Assembly: GCF_001552555.1 (NCBI RefSeq)
Contig: NZ_BCRK01000004.1
Span: forward strand, 16,564 to 80,563
Direction of reading: 5' to 3'
DNA from: Nocardiopsis trehalosi NBRC 14201
Lineage (GTDB): Bacteria > Actinomycetota > Actinomycetes > Streptosporangiales > Streptosporangiaceae
Length of the DNA stretch: 64,000 nt
Below the pieces are notes generated by a model. It did no database searches. It had not been told where the DNA came from and saw only the letters and a list, made by a program, of their open reading frames with translations. Below, piece by piece: positions 51,758 through 60,281 of the stretch; position 1 is the first letter of the stretch, and each line of letters starts with the position of its first letter. Position numbers and translations under genes: made by a program.

Positions 51758-54700
51758 CGGGTCACCGCCTCGGGGGCGAGGGCCACGACCTCGCGCAGCC
51801 GCTCGGTGGACAGCCCGGTCAGCCACGCCTCGCCGGTGCCCACCACGCTCTCGGCCAGCGCCTTCTTCCGCTCGATCATCTCGTCCACCCGCTCCTCCAC
51901 GGTGCCCACGCACAGCAGTTTGCGCACCTGCACGTCGCGCCGCTGCCCGATCCGGAACGCCCGGTCGGTCGCCTGGTCCTCCACCGCCGGGTTCCACCAC
52001 CGGTCGACGTGCACGACGTGGTTGGCGGCGGTCAGGTTGAGGCCGGTGCCCGCCGCCTTGAGCGACAGCAGGAACACCACGGGCTCCGCCGACTCCTGGA
52101 AGCGGCGGACCATCTCCTCGCGGCGGGCGCGCGGGGTGCCGCCGTGCAGCCACAGCACCTCGCGGTCCAGGCGGGCGGCCAGGTAGGGGGCGAGCCGGTC
52201 GCCCAGCGCGGTGTACTGGGTGAAGCACAGCGCCTTGTCGCCCGCCGCCACGGCCTCCTCCAGCAGGCCCTCCAGCCGCTCCAGCTTGCCCGACCGGCCG
52301 GCCAGCGGCGACCCGTCGGCGAGGAACTGGGCGGGGTGGTTGCAGATCTGCTTGAGGCGGGACATGGCCGCCAGGATGAGGCCCTTGCGCTGGATGCCGT
52401 CGGCGTCGGCCACGCGCTCGGTCAGGTCGTCGACCACCGCCCGGTAGAGCGTCGCCTGCTCGGGGGTGAGCGTGCACCAGGTGCGGATCTCGTGCTTGGC
52501 GGGCAGGTCGGTGATGATCGACCGGTCGGTCTTGAGCCGGCGCAGGATGAACGGGCCGGTCAGCCGCTTGAGCGTCGCGGTGGCGCCGCCGTCCCCGCCG
52601 TCGCCCCCATCGTCGTCGGGGCCGCCGGCCCCGCCCTCGGTGCGCCGCCGGACCGCCCGCTCCACCCGTTCGGCGATCCCGGACCGGAACGCGGCCTCGG
52701 GTCCGAGCAGCCCCGGGTTGGCGAACTCCATGAGCGCCCACAGCTCGCCCAGGTCGTTCTCGACCGGGGTGCCGGTCAGCGCGATCCGGGACGCGGCGGG
52801 CAGCCCGCGCACGGCGCGGGCCTGGCGGGTGCCGCTGTTCTTCACCGCCTGCGCTTCGTCGCACACCACCCGGTGCCACGGCAGCGCCGCCAGCTCCTCG
52901 GCGTCGCGCAGCACCACCCCGTAGGTGGTGAGCACCAGGTCGGCGCCGCCCGCCGCCCGCGCCAGGTCGTTGCCGTGCGCGCGGCCCGGCCCGTGGTGGA
53001 CGTGCACGCGCAGGCCGGGCGCGAACCGGGCCGCCTCGCGCTGCCAGTTGCCCACCAGCGACACCGGGCACACCAGCAGGGTCGGCCCGGGCGCCGCCCC
53101 GCCGCCGCGCTCGTCGGTGAGCAGCGCCAGCAGCTGCACCGTCTTGCCCAGCCCCATGTCGTCGGCCAGGATCGCGCCCAGCCCCAGGCCGCCGAGGAAC
53201 CGCAGCCACGCCGCGCCCCGCTCCTGGTAGGGGCGGAGCGCGCCGGTGAAGCCGGGCGGGGTGGCCATCGGTTCCAGGCGGCGCTCGGCGCCCCCGCTCA
53301 GCAGCGCGCCCAGGGCGCCGTCGGCGTCGACGCCGGTGATCGGCGGAGTGGCGGGGTCGGGGGCCAGCAGCAGGCGCAGCGCCTCGTCGCGCCGCATGCC
53401 GCCGCGCCCGCGCCGGCGCAGGAAGTCCAGGGCGGCGCGCAGGTGCGCCGGGTCGACCTCGACCCACCGGCCGCGCAGGCGCACCAGCGGCTGCTTGAGG
53501 CGGGCGAGTTCGGTCAGCTCGTCGAGGTCCACGGGGCTGCCGTCGAGCACCGCCGCGAAGGAGAAGTCCACGAGGTCGGCCGGGGAGATCCCGCCGCCGC
53601 CCGAAGGGCGCTCCCGCGCCGTCAACCGCAGGCCGAGCGCTGACCGCCCCGCCCACTCCGGCAGGACCACGGCGAACCCCGCCGCGTGCAGCCGCGGCGC
53701 CGCGTCGCGGATGAACGCGTACGCGCCGCCCGTGCCCAGCGTGACGGCCTCGGGCGCCAGGTCGCGCAGCGCCCCGCGCACCGCGGGGTAGTGCCGGGCG
53801 GCGCGGTCGAGGTCGCGCAGCATCGCCGACTCCACCCCGTCCGGCAGCCACGCCCCGCCCGCGCCCAGCCACAGGTCGGCCAGCGGGAGCTGCAGGCTCG
53901 GGTCGGCGCCCGACTGCACCCAGAACTCCACCCGCCACTCCTCGGGACCGTCGGCCTCGGGGTCGGGTTCCACCAGTCGGAACAGCAGGCGCGCGGCGGC
54001 GCGGTGGCGCTGGGCCGCGCGGTGCCAGGCGCGCAGCCCGGCCGCCGCGGCCTCGGGGTCGGGCAGGTGCGGCCGGGCGTCGGTGGCGGCGAGGGCGGCG
54101 GCCAGGCCCCGGCCGCGCGCGGGCGCCAGCCGGGCGCGGGCGACCGCGTCGAGCAGGTGGGCCAGCGCCGAGGCCACCACGGCGGCGGGGGCGGTGCGGT
54201 CGGGGTCGGTGTGCGCGCGGGCCGCCGCCGGCAGCGCGGCGGCCAGCCGCTCGGCGTGCGCGGCGTCGGCGCCGGTGAGCACCGGCCGCCAGCGCGCCTC
54301 GGGCGGGTCGCCGACGAGCCGGGGCAGCAGCCGGCCCGTGGCGGCCAGGTGCTCGGCGAAGTCGAGGACGGCGGCGAGGTGGCGCAGCCCCGGGCCGATC
54401 GCGGTGTCGCCGCCGGTGGCGGCGCGCGCCCCGGTGAGCAGGGCGGGCGCGGCGGCGGCCGGGACGGCGAGCGCGGGGACGCGCCAGGGGCGCAGTTCGG
54501 GCGCGCGGACCTCGGGCGCCCCGGGCACCGGGCCCAGTGCGGGGGAGGGCAGGGGGTGCGCGGCCGACCCCGGCAGCAGCAGGTCGAGCCCGATCGAGGG
54601 CGCCTTGGCCAGGGCGGCGGCGGTGTCGGCGTCGTCGGCGGGCGCGAGGGCGGCCACCGCCTCGCGCAGGTCGGCCTCGGGCGCCGCGTAGGGGTGCGGG

Positions 54701-54810
54701 CGCACCCGCGCCCGCGACCCGGTCCGCGCCGGGCGCGCGGAGTCCTCGCCCCACAGCGCCACCGCCGCCCCCGAGGGCGTATCGTGCCACGCCCCGTGCA
54801 GAACCAGCAC
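51754..54810 (-). CDS. SNF2-family DEAD/DEAH-like ATPase
   Basis: A 1018-residue Swi2/Snf2 ATPase. The C-terminal half carries the motor: Walker A in DDMGLGKTVQLL, Walker B as CDEAQAVKN, LTGTPVENDLGELWAL, and motifs V-VI in KAAGTGLNLTAANHVVHVDRWWNP and DRAFRIGQ. The N-terminal half (about 500 residues) is the SNF2 accessory region with an opening LVLHGAWHD that fits bacterial homologues. GTG 54810 follows GGGGAG; the open frame continues to 56340 but crosses the erm gene and its leader and is rejected. It forms an operon with the SWIM gene. A role in DNA repair or chromatin-like remodelling is inferred. Confidence 0.9.
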   Translation of the reverse strand: MLVLHGAWHDTPSGAAVALWGEDSARPARTGSRARVRPHPYAAPEADLREAVAALAPADDADTAAALAKAPSIGLDLLLPGSAAHPLPSPALGPVPGAPEVRAPELRPWRVPALAVPAAAAPALLTGARAATGGDTAIGPGLRHLAAVLDFAEHLAATGRLLPRLVGDPPEARWRPVLTGADAAHAERLAAALPAAARAHTDPDRTAPAAVVASALAHLLDAVARARLAPARGRGLAAALAATDARPHLPDPEAAAAGLRAWHRAAQRHRAAARLLFRLVEPDPEADGPEEWRVEFWVQSGADPSLQLPLADLWLGAGGAWLPDGVESAMLRDLDRAARHYPAVRGALRDLAPEAVTLGTGGAYAFIRDAAPRLHAAGFAVVLPEWAGRSALGLRLTARERPSGGGGISPADLVDFSFAAVLDGSPVDLDELTELARLKQPLVRLRGRWVEVDPAHLRAALDFLRRRGRGGMRRDEALRLLLAPDPATPPITGVDADGALGALLSGGAERRLEPMATPPGFTGALRPYQERGAAWLRFLGGLGLGAILADDMGLGKTVQLLALLTDERGGGAAPGPTLLVCPVSLVGNWQREAARFAPGLRVHVHHGPGRAHGNDLARAAGGADLVLTTYGVVLRDAEELAALPWHRVVCDEAQAVKNSGTRQARAVRGLPAASRIALTGTPVENDLGELWALMEFANPGLLGPEAAFRSGIAERVERAVRRRTEGGAGGPDDDGGDGGDGGATATLKRLTGPFILRRLKTDRSIITDLPAKHEIRTWCTLTPEQATLYRAVVDDLTERVADADGIQRKGLILAAMSRLKQICNHPAQFLADGSPLAGRSGKLERLEGLLEEAVAAGDKALCFTQYTALGDRLAPYLAARLDREVLWLHGGTPRARREEMVRRFQESAEPVVFLLSLKAAGTGLNLTAANHVVHVDRWWNPAVEDQATDRAFRIGQRRDVQVRKLLCVGTVEERVDEMIERKKALAESVVGTGEAWLTGLSTERLREVVALAPEAVTR

Positions 54811-54905
54811 CGTCTCCCCACCCCCGTGCCCGTGGTCGCCCGCCCCCCAGTATCGCCACCCCGGCGGGGCGCCCGCGCCGCGGACCCGGCGCGGGCGCCC
54901 CGGTG

Positions 54906-55790
54906 TCAGCCGCGGGAGCGGGGCGGCGCCTCCAGCAGGCGGGCGGCGAGCCGCACCCACTGGTCGGGCGTGACGTAGGCGACGACCGCCGACCGGTCCA
55001 CGCCCGCCGCCGCCAGGGCCGCGTCGACCCGGTGCGCCGGGTGGGCGCGGCGCAGCGACGCGCGCAGGGTCCCGCCGACTCCGGTGAACCCCAGGTCGAC
55101 CAGGTGCCCGTAGGCGGCGAGGCGGTCCGGGGCGATCAGCGGGGCCGCCCGGCGGCGCAGCAGGAGCACGGCGGAGTCGACCCGGGGCACCGGGTCGAAC
55201 CGGTCGCGCGGGATGCGGCGCCCCATCCGCCAGGAGAACACCGGCCAGGTGCGCACGGTCAGCCGGCTCCACCGGCCGAACCCGCCGGTCCGCTTGCGCG
55301 CGTACTCCAGTTGGGTGATGAGGGTGGCCCCGGTCAGCCGCCGGGCGGACAGGCACCAGTCGACGACGGGTGCGGTGATGGCGTAGGGGATGTTGCCGAC
55401 CACGGCGAACGGGGAGCGGGGCGGGACGGCCGTGCGGAAGTCGGCGCGGACGACGCGGACCCGGTCGCCGTGGCGGGCGGCGAGCCGGGCGGCCAGGTCG
55501 GGGTCGACCTCGTAGGCGATCAGCCGGCCGCACGCCGGGGCGAGGTGGCGGGTGAGCATGCCCGCCCCCGCGCCGACCTCCACCACGAGGCCGTCGGGGG
55601 AGAGGTCGGCGGCGCGGACGACCGCCCGCGCGACCGAGGCGTCGGTGAGGAAGTTCTGCGACAGCGCGCGGCGGCGGGCGCCGCGTGCCGGTACGCGGCC
55701 GTCGCCGCGGGGCGCGCGGCGCGGAGCGGGGCCGGGGCCGCGGTCGGTCGGCGCGGGGGAGGAATACCGGGGTCGTCGGGGAGAGGCCAC
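54906..55790 (-). CDS. erm: Erm-type 23S rRNA adenine-N6 methyltransferase
   Basis: A 294-residue rRNA methyltransferase of the Erm/KsgA fold, whose actinobacterial members methylate A2058 and give macrolide-lincosamide-streptogramin B resistance. Motifs: ALSQNFLTDASVARAVV, SAM motif VVEVGAGAGMLTRHLA, acidic YEVDPDLA, and catalytic VVGNIPYAITAPVV (N-I-P-Y). LITQLEYARKRTGGFGRWSRLTV is diagnostic of Erm over KsgA. The basic N-terminal extension resembles ErmE. GTG 55790 is the likely start. The long leader upstream carries a small ORF and a nested hairpin. The downstream position of a DrrABC-like exporter suggests a resistance island. Confidence 0.85.
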   Translation of the reverse strand: MASPRRPRYSSPAPTDRGPGPAPRRAPRGDGRVPARGARRRALSQNFLTDASVARAVVRAADLSPDGLVVEVGAGAGMLTRHLAPACGRLIAYEVDPDLAARLAARHGDRVRVVRADFRTAVPPRSPFAVVGNIPYAITAPVVDWCLSARRLTGATLITQLEYARKRTGGFGRWSRLTVRTWPVFSWRMGRRIPRDRFDPVPRVDSAVLLLRRRAAPLIAPDRLAAYGHLVDLGFTGVGGTLRASLRRAHPAHRVDAALAAAGVDRSAVVAYVTPDQWVRLAARLLEAPPRSRG

Positions 55791-55873
55791 AGCAGGTCCG
55801 TTCCTGCCGCCCGCGAGGGGCGGCGGACGCGGACGGGGCCCGGTGCGGCCGGTGGTCCGGCACTGCTCTGGGT

Positions 55874-55920
55874 GGTCCGGGCGCCCGTCCAAGGATCGAT
55901 GGACGGCTGTGCCCCGGACC
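55874..55920 (-). promoter_or_regulatory. Nested stem-loop in the erm leader
   Basis: An outer stem GGTCCGG/CCGGACC (55874-55880 with 55914-55920) encloses an inner perfect stem CCGTCCA/TGGACGG (55885-55891 with 55900-55906). It lies 84-130 bases upstream of the erm start on the transcribed strand, where ribosome-dependent attenuators of erm genes usually sit. Alternative pairing with other C/G-rich leader parts is possible. Confidence 0.5.
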
Positions 55921-56083
55921 GGGGCGATGCGGCGGACTCCGCGCACGGCGGAGCGGCGCCGGTACCGAGCGGGTGAACGGCGCGCGGGCGCGCACGGCGG
56001 CGGGGTGCCGCGGCGCGCACGGGCGGGACGGCCGCGCGGGGCGCGGCCGGAGAGCGCGGCCGGCGGGAACGCCGGCGCGCGGG

Positions 56084-56224
56084 TCAGACGAGGGCTCGGG
56101 TCGACCGGTCCAGGGCGGCGACCCGGCGGCGCGGACGGAGTTCGAGCTCCGGCGACCGCCAGGCCGCGGCCCGGCGGCCGGTGATGGCGAGGCAGGCGCA
56201 CATGATGGCCAGGCAGGAACACAT
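56084..56224 (-). CDS. Putative 46-aa Cys-rich leader peptide of erm
   Basis: A small ORF from ATG 56224 to TGA 56084, in the same direction as erm and ending 293 bases before it. It begins MCSCLAI-MCACLAI-TGRR, that is, two near-identical heptads of Met-Cys-x-Cys-Leu-Ala-Ile, then an Arg-rich tail ending RALV. Erm genes are commonly induced by drug-dependent stalling on a short leader, and a repetitive N-terminus of this kind is what such a stall site could look like. Against it, the ribosome site is weak (TAGGG) and leaders are usually closer. The opposite strand also has an open frame over the repeat. Confidence 0.4.
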   Translation of the reverse strand: MCSCLAIMCACLAITGRRAAAWRSPELELRPRRRVAALDRSTRALV

Positions 56225-56230
56225 GATGGC
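56181..56230. repeat. 21-base tandem repeat, about 2.4 copies
   Basis: Units 56181-56201 and 56202-56222 differ at only 4 of 21 positions, and a third copy begins at 56223. The period is a multiple of three, so it encodes the repeated heptad of the minus-strand leader ORF. Confidence 0.8.
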
Positions 56231-56336
56231 GCGACCCTACCCGGCCCGCCACCACCGGGTCCACGTGTTTTTCGCGAAGGATCTACACCGTCAAGGTGGG
56301 GCCGGGGTCCTCTCCACAGCGGGGCCCGCACCGCCG

Positions 56337-58613
56337 TCACCGTCCGGACCGGTGACGGCGCAGGTGCTCCGCGGTGTGCGTGTCACCCCGGGCCGCCAGC
56401 TCCTCCGGAGTCCCCGTGAACACCACGCGCCCGCCACCGCGTCCGGCCTCGGGACCGACGTCGATGACCCAGTCGGCGGCGGCCACGACGTCCAGGTCGT
56501 GCTCGATGACCACCACGGTCGCCCCGCCGTCCACCAGCCGGTCCACCAGGCCGAGCAGCCGCGCGGTGTCGGCCAGGTGCAGGCCCGTCGTCGGCTCGTC
56601 CAGCACCAGTGTGCGGCCCGGGTCGGCCAGTTCGGCGGCCAGCTTGAGCCGCTGGCGCTCTCCGCCCGACAGCGTGGTCAGCGGGCGCCCCAAGGGGACG
56701 TACCCCAGGCCGACGTCGCACAGCCGGTCCAGGACGGCGCGCGCCGCGCCCCGGGTGAACAGCCCGCGGGCCTCCTCGGCGTTCATCTCCAGCACGTCGG
56801 CGATGCTTCGGCCGTCCAGCGTGTGCCGCTGTGCCTCCTCGGTGAACCGGCGCCCCTCGCACGCCTCGCAGCGCGTCGCCACGCCGTCCATGAACGCCAG
56901 GTCGGTGTAGATGACGCCGCTGCCCTCGCAGGCCGGGCAGCCGCCCGTGGAGTTGGGGCTGAACAGTCCGGCCGGGCGGCCGGTGGCGCGGGCGAAGGCC
57001 GTGCGGACCGTGTCGAGCAGTCCGGTGTACGTCGCCGGACTGGACCGGCGCGAGCCGCGGATCGGCCGCTGGTCGATGACGACGGTCCCGGGTTCGGCGA
57101 CGGGCAGGTGGCCGTGGATCAGGCTGCTCTTTCCCGACCCGGCGACGCCCGTGACGGCTGTCAGCACGCCGCGGGGCACGCGGACCGACACGTCGCGCAG
57201 GTTGTTGGTGCGGGCGTGCGTGATCGCGATCCAGCCGGTGGGCGTACGCGGCCGGCTCCGCGCCGGGCGGGCGGCCCGCAGCCCGGCGCCGGTGGGGGTG
57301 TAAGCGCGGCGGAGGCCGTCGAACGGACCGGTGTAGCAGACGCGGCCGCCCGCCGCCCCGGCGCCGGGTCCCATGTCGACGCAGTGGTCGGCGATCGCCA
57401 TGATCGCGGGGTCGTGCTCGACGACGACCACCGTGTTGCCGCGGTCGCGCAGGGCGCGGAGCATGGCGCCCAGGCGGTGGACGTCGCGCGGGTGCAGGCC
57501 GACCGTCGGTTCGTCGAACACGTACAGCATGTCGGTGAGCGCGCTGCCGAGGTGGCGCGCGGTCTTCACACGCTGCGCCTCGCCGCCGGAGAGGGTCGAC
57601 GTGGCCCGGTCGAGGCTGAGGTAGCCAAGTCCCAGGTCGACCATCCGCTGCAGGTGGCCGAGCAGCGCCCGCAGGAGTGGAGCGACCTCGGGGTGGTGCA
57701 GGCCGCGGACGAACGCCAGCAGGTCGTCGATCGGCAGGGCGTTGGCGTCGGCGATGCTGAGGCCGCCGACGCGGGCGGCGCGGGCCGGTGCGGCCAGCCG
57801 GGTGCCGGCGCACTCGGGGCAGCGCCCCCGGGTGACGATCCGCTCGAACGCGGCGCGCTGGGCGCCCTTGAACGACTCGGGTTCACGGTTGAGGTAGAGG
57901 CGGGTGAACCGGGGAATCAGTCCCTCGTAGGCGGTGCCGACGGCGTCCATCCCGGCGGGCGGGGCGACCGTCTTGGCGGGGGTGTACAGGAGAAGGTCGC
58001 GCTCAGCGGGGGTGTAGTCGCGGACGGGCTTGGCGGGATCGAAGAACCCGGAGCGGGCGTAGGCCTTCCACAGCCACTGGCCGGGGGCGAATGGGGGGAA
58101 GGTGATGGCGCCCTCGGCCAGCGAGCGGTCGGCGTCGACCAGTTCGCCGACGTCGATCGCCGCGGCCACGCCCAGGCCCTGGCAGGCGGGGCACATGCCG
58201 GCGGGGTCGTTGAAGCCGTAGGCCGGGGAGTGGCCCGCGGGCGGGGTTGCGACGCGGGAGAAGAGCAGCCGCATGCGGGCGCCGATGTCGGTGGCGGTGC
58301 CGACGGTGGAACGGGGGCCGCCGGTGATGCGCCGCTGGTCGACCACGATGACGGCGGGCAGGTTCTCCAGCGCGTCGGCGTCGGGTTCGCCGTAGTCGGG
58401 GAGGCGGGTCTGGGCGAACGCGGAGAAGGTGGCGTTGAGCTGGCGGCCGGACTCGGCGGCGAGGACGTCGAAGACGAGGGAGGACTTGCCGGAGCCGGAG
58501 ACACCGGTGACGACGGTGAGGCGGTGCTTGGGGATGTCGACGTCGACGTCGCGGAGGTTGTTCTCGCGGGCGCCGCGGACGCGGATGGGCGGGAGGTCGT
58601 GGATGGCGGTCAT
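56337..58613 (-). CDS. UvrA-like ATPase (DrrC-type, class II UvrA)
   Basis: A 758-residue tandem ABC ATPase of the UvrA family, of the shorter kind lacking the UvrB-binding region. Two Walker A motifs (GVSGSGKSSLV near residue 38 and GVAGSGKSSLI further on), two signatures (TLSGGEAQR and TLSGGERQRL), and zinc cysteines (CPACQGLG, CPECAGTR, CPACEGSGV, CEACEGRRF) are intact. Relatives such as DrrC protect producers against DNA-binding drugs like daunorubicin. ATG 58613 overlaps the stop of the permease gene, placing it in an operon with a DrrA/DrrB-like exporter. This suggests a role in drug tolerance rather than general repair. Confidence 0.9.
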   Translation of the reverse strand: MTAIHDLPPIRVRGARENNLRDVDVDIPKHRLTVVTGVSGSGKSSLVFDVLAAESGRQLNATFSAFAQTRLPDYGEPDADALENLPAVIVVDQRRITGGPRSTVGTATDIGARMRLLFSRVATPPAGHSPAYGFNDPAGMCPACQGLGVAAAIDVGELVDADRSLAEGAITFPPFAPGQWLWKAYARSGFFDPAKPVRDYTPAERDLLLYTPAKTVAPPAGMDAVGTAYEGLIPRFTRLYLNREPESFKGAQRAAFERIVTRGRCPECAGTRLAAPARAARVGGLSIADANALPIDDLLAFVRGLHHPEVAPLLRALLGHLQRMVDLGLGYLSLDRATSTLSGGEAQRVKTARHLGSALTDMLYVFDEPTVGLHPRDVHRLGAMLRALRDRGNTVVVVEHDPAIMAIADHCVDMGPGAGAAGGRVCYTGPFDGLRRAYTPTGAGLRAARPARSRPRTPTGWIAITHARTNNLRDVSVRVPRGVLTAVTGVAGSGKSSLIHGHLPVAEPGTVVIDQRPIRGSRRSSPATYTGLLDTVRTAFARATGRPAGLFSPNSTGGCPACEGSGVIYTDLAFMDGVATRCEACEGRRFTEEAQRHTLDGRSIADVLEMNAEEARGLFTRGAARAVLDRLCDVGLGYVPLGRPLTTLSGGERQRLKLAAELADPGRTLVLDEPTTGLHLADTARLLGLVDRLVDGGATVVVIEHDLDVVAAADWVIDVGPEAGRGGGRVVFTGTPEELAARGDTHTAEHLRRHRSGR

Positions 58614-59422
58614 CGGTCCAGGTGGCGGTAGGCGCGGATGGAGAGCGGGGCGAAGACGAGGGTGAGCAGCAGCGGGGCGGCGACGGCGAAGATGACCGCG
58701 TGATCGGCCAGGAGAGTGGCCCCGTCGGCGGGGGTGCCGGAGAACAGGGCGCGCGCGGCGCTCGCGGTCGCGGAGAGGGGGTTGGCCTCGGCGGCGGCGC
58801 CGAGCCAGGCGGGCATGGTGGTGGGGTCGATGAAGACGGTGGAACAGAAGGCGACCGGCCAGACGAGGATCTGCACGGCGGTGACGGTCTCGGGGGAGCC
58901 CGCCGTGAGGCCGGCCCACACGCCCGCCCAGAGCACGCCGAACCGGAGCCACAGCAGCAGGGCGTAGGCGAGGAGGGCGGGCAGGACCCCGTTCTCCCAG
59001 TGCCAGCCGAGGGCGAGGCCGGCGAGGGAGACGGCCGCGAGTTCGACGGCGGAGGTGAGCAGGTCGGCCAGGACCCGGCCGAGCAGGACCGATCCGGGGG
59101 CCAGCGGCAGGGAGCGGAACCGGTCGGTGACCGTGCGGGCCGCGTCGGTGGCCACGGCGGTCATGGTGGTCTCCAGACCCGAGAGCATGGTGAAGGCCAG
59201 CACGCCGGGGACCACGAAGACGATGTAGTCGGCGGCGCTGCCGGCGATGGCGCCGCCGAGCAGGCCGCCCATCATGAGCATGACGAGGACGGGGAACAGC
59301 AGGTGGACGGCGAGGGCGGCGGGCCGGGCGCGCCAGTGGCGCAGGGTGCGGCCGGCGAGCACGGCGGCCTCGCGCCAGAGGCGGGTGCGGACGGGTGCGG
59401 GGGGTGCGGCGGTGGTGGTCAT
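58610..59422 (-). CDS. ABC-2 type transporter permease (DrrB-like)
   Basis: A 270-residue membrane subunit of an ABC-2 exporter. Six hydrophobic segments are visible, starting with PAALAVHLLFPVLVMLMMGGL after an N-terminal cytoplasmic helix, and the family loop RFRSLPLAPGSVLLGRVLADL lies in the middle. DrrB-type permeases export antibiotics with a partner ATPase. ATG 59422 overlaps the ATPase gene stop, and its own stop overlaps the UvrA-like gene start, so the three are one operon controlled from the divergent TetR region. Confidence 0.87.
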   Translation of the reverse strand: MTTTAAPPAPVRTRLWREAAVLAGRTLRHWRARPAALAVHLLFPVLVMLMMGGLLGGAIAGSAADYIVFVVPGVLAFTMLSGLETTMTAVATDAARTVTDRFRSLPLAPGSVLLGRVLADLLTSAVELAAVSLAGLALGWHWENGVLPALLAYALLLWLRFGVLWAGVWAGLTAGSPETVTAVQILVWPVAFCSTVFIDPTTMPAWLGAAAEANPLSATASAARALFSGTPADGATLLADHAVIFAVAAPLLLTLVFAPLSIRAYRHLDR

Positions 59423-60210
59423 CGGGTGGTCGCCTTGTCGTCGCCGGGGGTGGTGTGCAGGTGCAGGTAGACGTCTTCGAGGGTGGGTTCGCGCAGTTCC
59501 CACCGGGGTTCGCCGACGAGGCGGCGGAGGTCGGCGGGGGTGCCCTGGGCGATGACGGCGCCCTGCCGGAGGATGACGACGTCGTCGGCGAGGGCGTCGG
59601 CCTCGTCGAGGTACTGGGTGGTGAGCAGGACGGTGGTGCCGGCGTCGGCGAGGGCGCGAATGGCGGCCCATAGGTCGCGGCGCGCCTCGGGGTCGAGGCC
59701 GGTGGTGGGCTCGTCGACGAAGAGGACGCGGGGGGTGGTGATGAGGGAGGCGGCGAGGTCGAGCCGACGGCGCATGCCGCCGGAGAAGGCGCTGACGGGG
59801 CGGCGGCCGGTGTCGGTGAGGCCGGCGGTGGCGAGGAGTTCGTCGGCGCGGGCGCGGGCGCGGCGGCGGTCGAGGCCGGCCAGGCGGGCGAACATCTCCA
59901 GGTTCTCGCAGGCGCCGAGCACCTCGTCCAGGGCGGCGTACTGGCCGACGAGGCCGATGGCGGCGCGGACGCGGGTGCCGTCGCGCGCGGTGTCGTACCC
60001 GGCGACGTGGACGGTGCCGGCGTCGGGGCGGGTGAGGGTGGTGAGGATGCGGACCATGGTGGTCTTGCCGGCGCCGTTGCCGCCGAGCAGGGCGCAGACG
60101 CGCCCGGCCGCGACGGTGAGGTCGACGCCGTCGAGGGCGGGGCGGTCGGCGCGGCGGTGGTGCTTGCGGACGCCGACGGCGTGGATGGGCGGGCGGGTGG
60201 GTGCGGGCAT
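59419..60210 (-). CDS. ABC exporter ATP-binding protein (DrrA-like)
   Basis: A 263-residue ABC ATPase. Walker A GGNGAGKTTMVRIL, Q-loop VGQYAALDEVL, signature FSGGMRRRLDLA, Walker B RVLFVDEPTTGLD and switch His in LLTTQYLDEAD are intact, with the DrrA-type C-terminal tail (EPTLEDVYLHLHTTPGD). The daunorubicin-resistance group of drug exporters has this layout. ATG 60210 is the first gene of the operon; upstream lies an AT-rich region with nested palindromes shared with a divergent TetR gene. Confidence 0.9.
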   Translation of the reverse strand: MPAPTRPPIHAVGVRKHHRRADRPALDGVDLTVAAGRVCALLGGNGAGKTTMVRILTTLTRPDAGTVHVAGYDTARDGTRVRAAIGLVGQYAALDEVLGACENLEMFARLAGLDRRRARARADELLATAGLTDTGRRPVSAFSGGMRRRLDLAASLITTPRVLFVDEPTTGLDPEARRDLWAAIRALADAGTTVLLTTQYLDEADALADDVVILRQGAVIAQGTPADLRRLVGEPRWELREPTLEDVYLHLHTTPGDDKATTR

Positions 60211-60222
60211 GGGGCCGCCTCT

Positions 60223-60264
60223 CTCGTAACGACGTATTAGACAATGTATATTACACAGTACGAG
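60223..60264. promoter_or_regulatory. Divergent promoter with nested TetR-type palindromes
   Basis: The AT-rich gap holds an outer repeat CTCGTA...TACGAG (60223-60228 with 60259-60264) and an inner TGTA-TAT-TACA (60245-60255). The inner site overlaps -10-like boxes for either direction. It is the obvious place for the TetR protein to act on the exporter operon and its own gene. Confidence 0.6.
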
Positions 60265-60281
60265 AACCGGAGGAGACGAGT

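Noticed and set aside
56266..56294. TTGACG on the minus strand as an erm promoter -35 box
   Set aside because: No acceptable -10 box lies 16-18 bases downstream; kept only as a possibility.
54811..56340. Upstream extension of the SNF2 frame to 1528 residues
   Set aside because: The added part crosses the erm gene and its leader and is Pro/Arg-rich without family likeness; GTG 54810 has a ribosome site and the family N-terminus.
56202..58631. Plus-strand ORF of over 800 codons starting MMARQEHMMARP over the tandem repeat
   Set aside because: It runs antisense through the UvrA-like gene; the opening repeat is explained by the 21-base unit and no protein family is visible.
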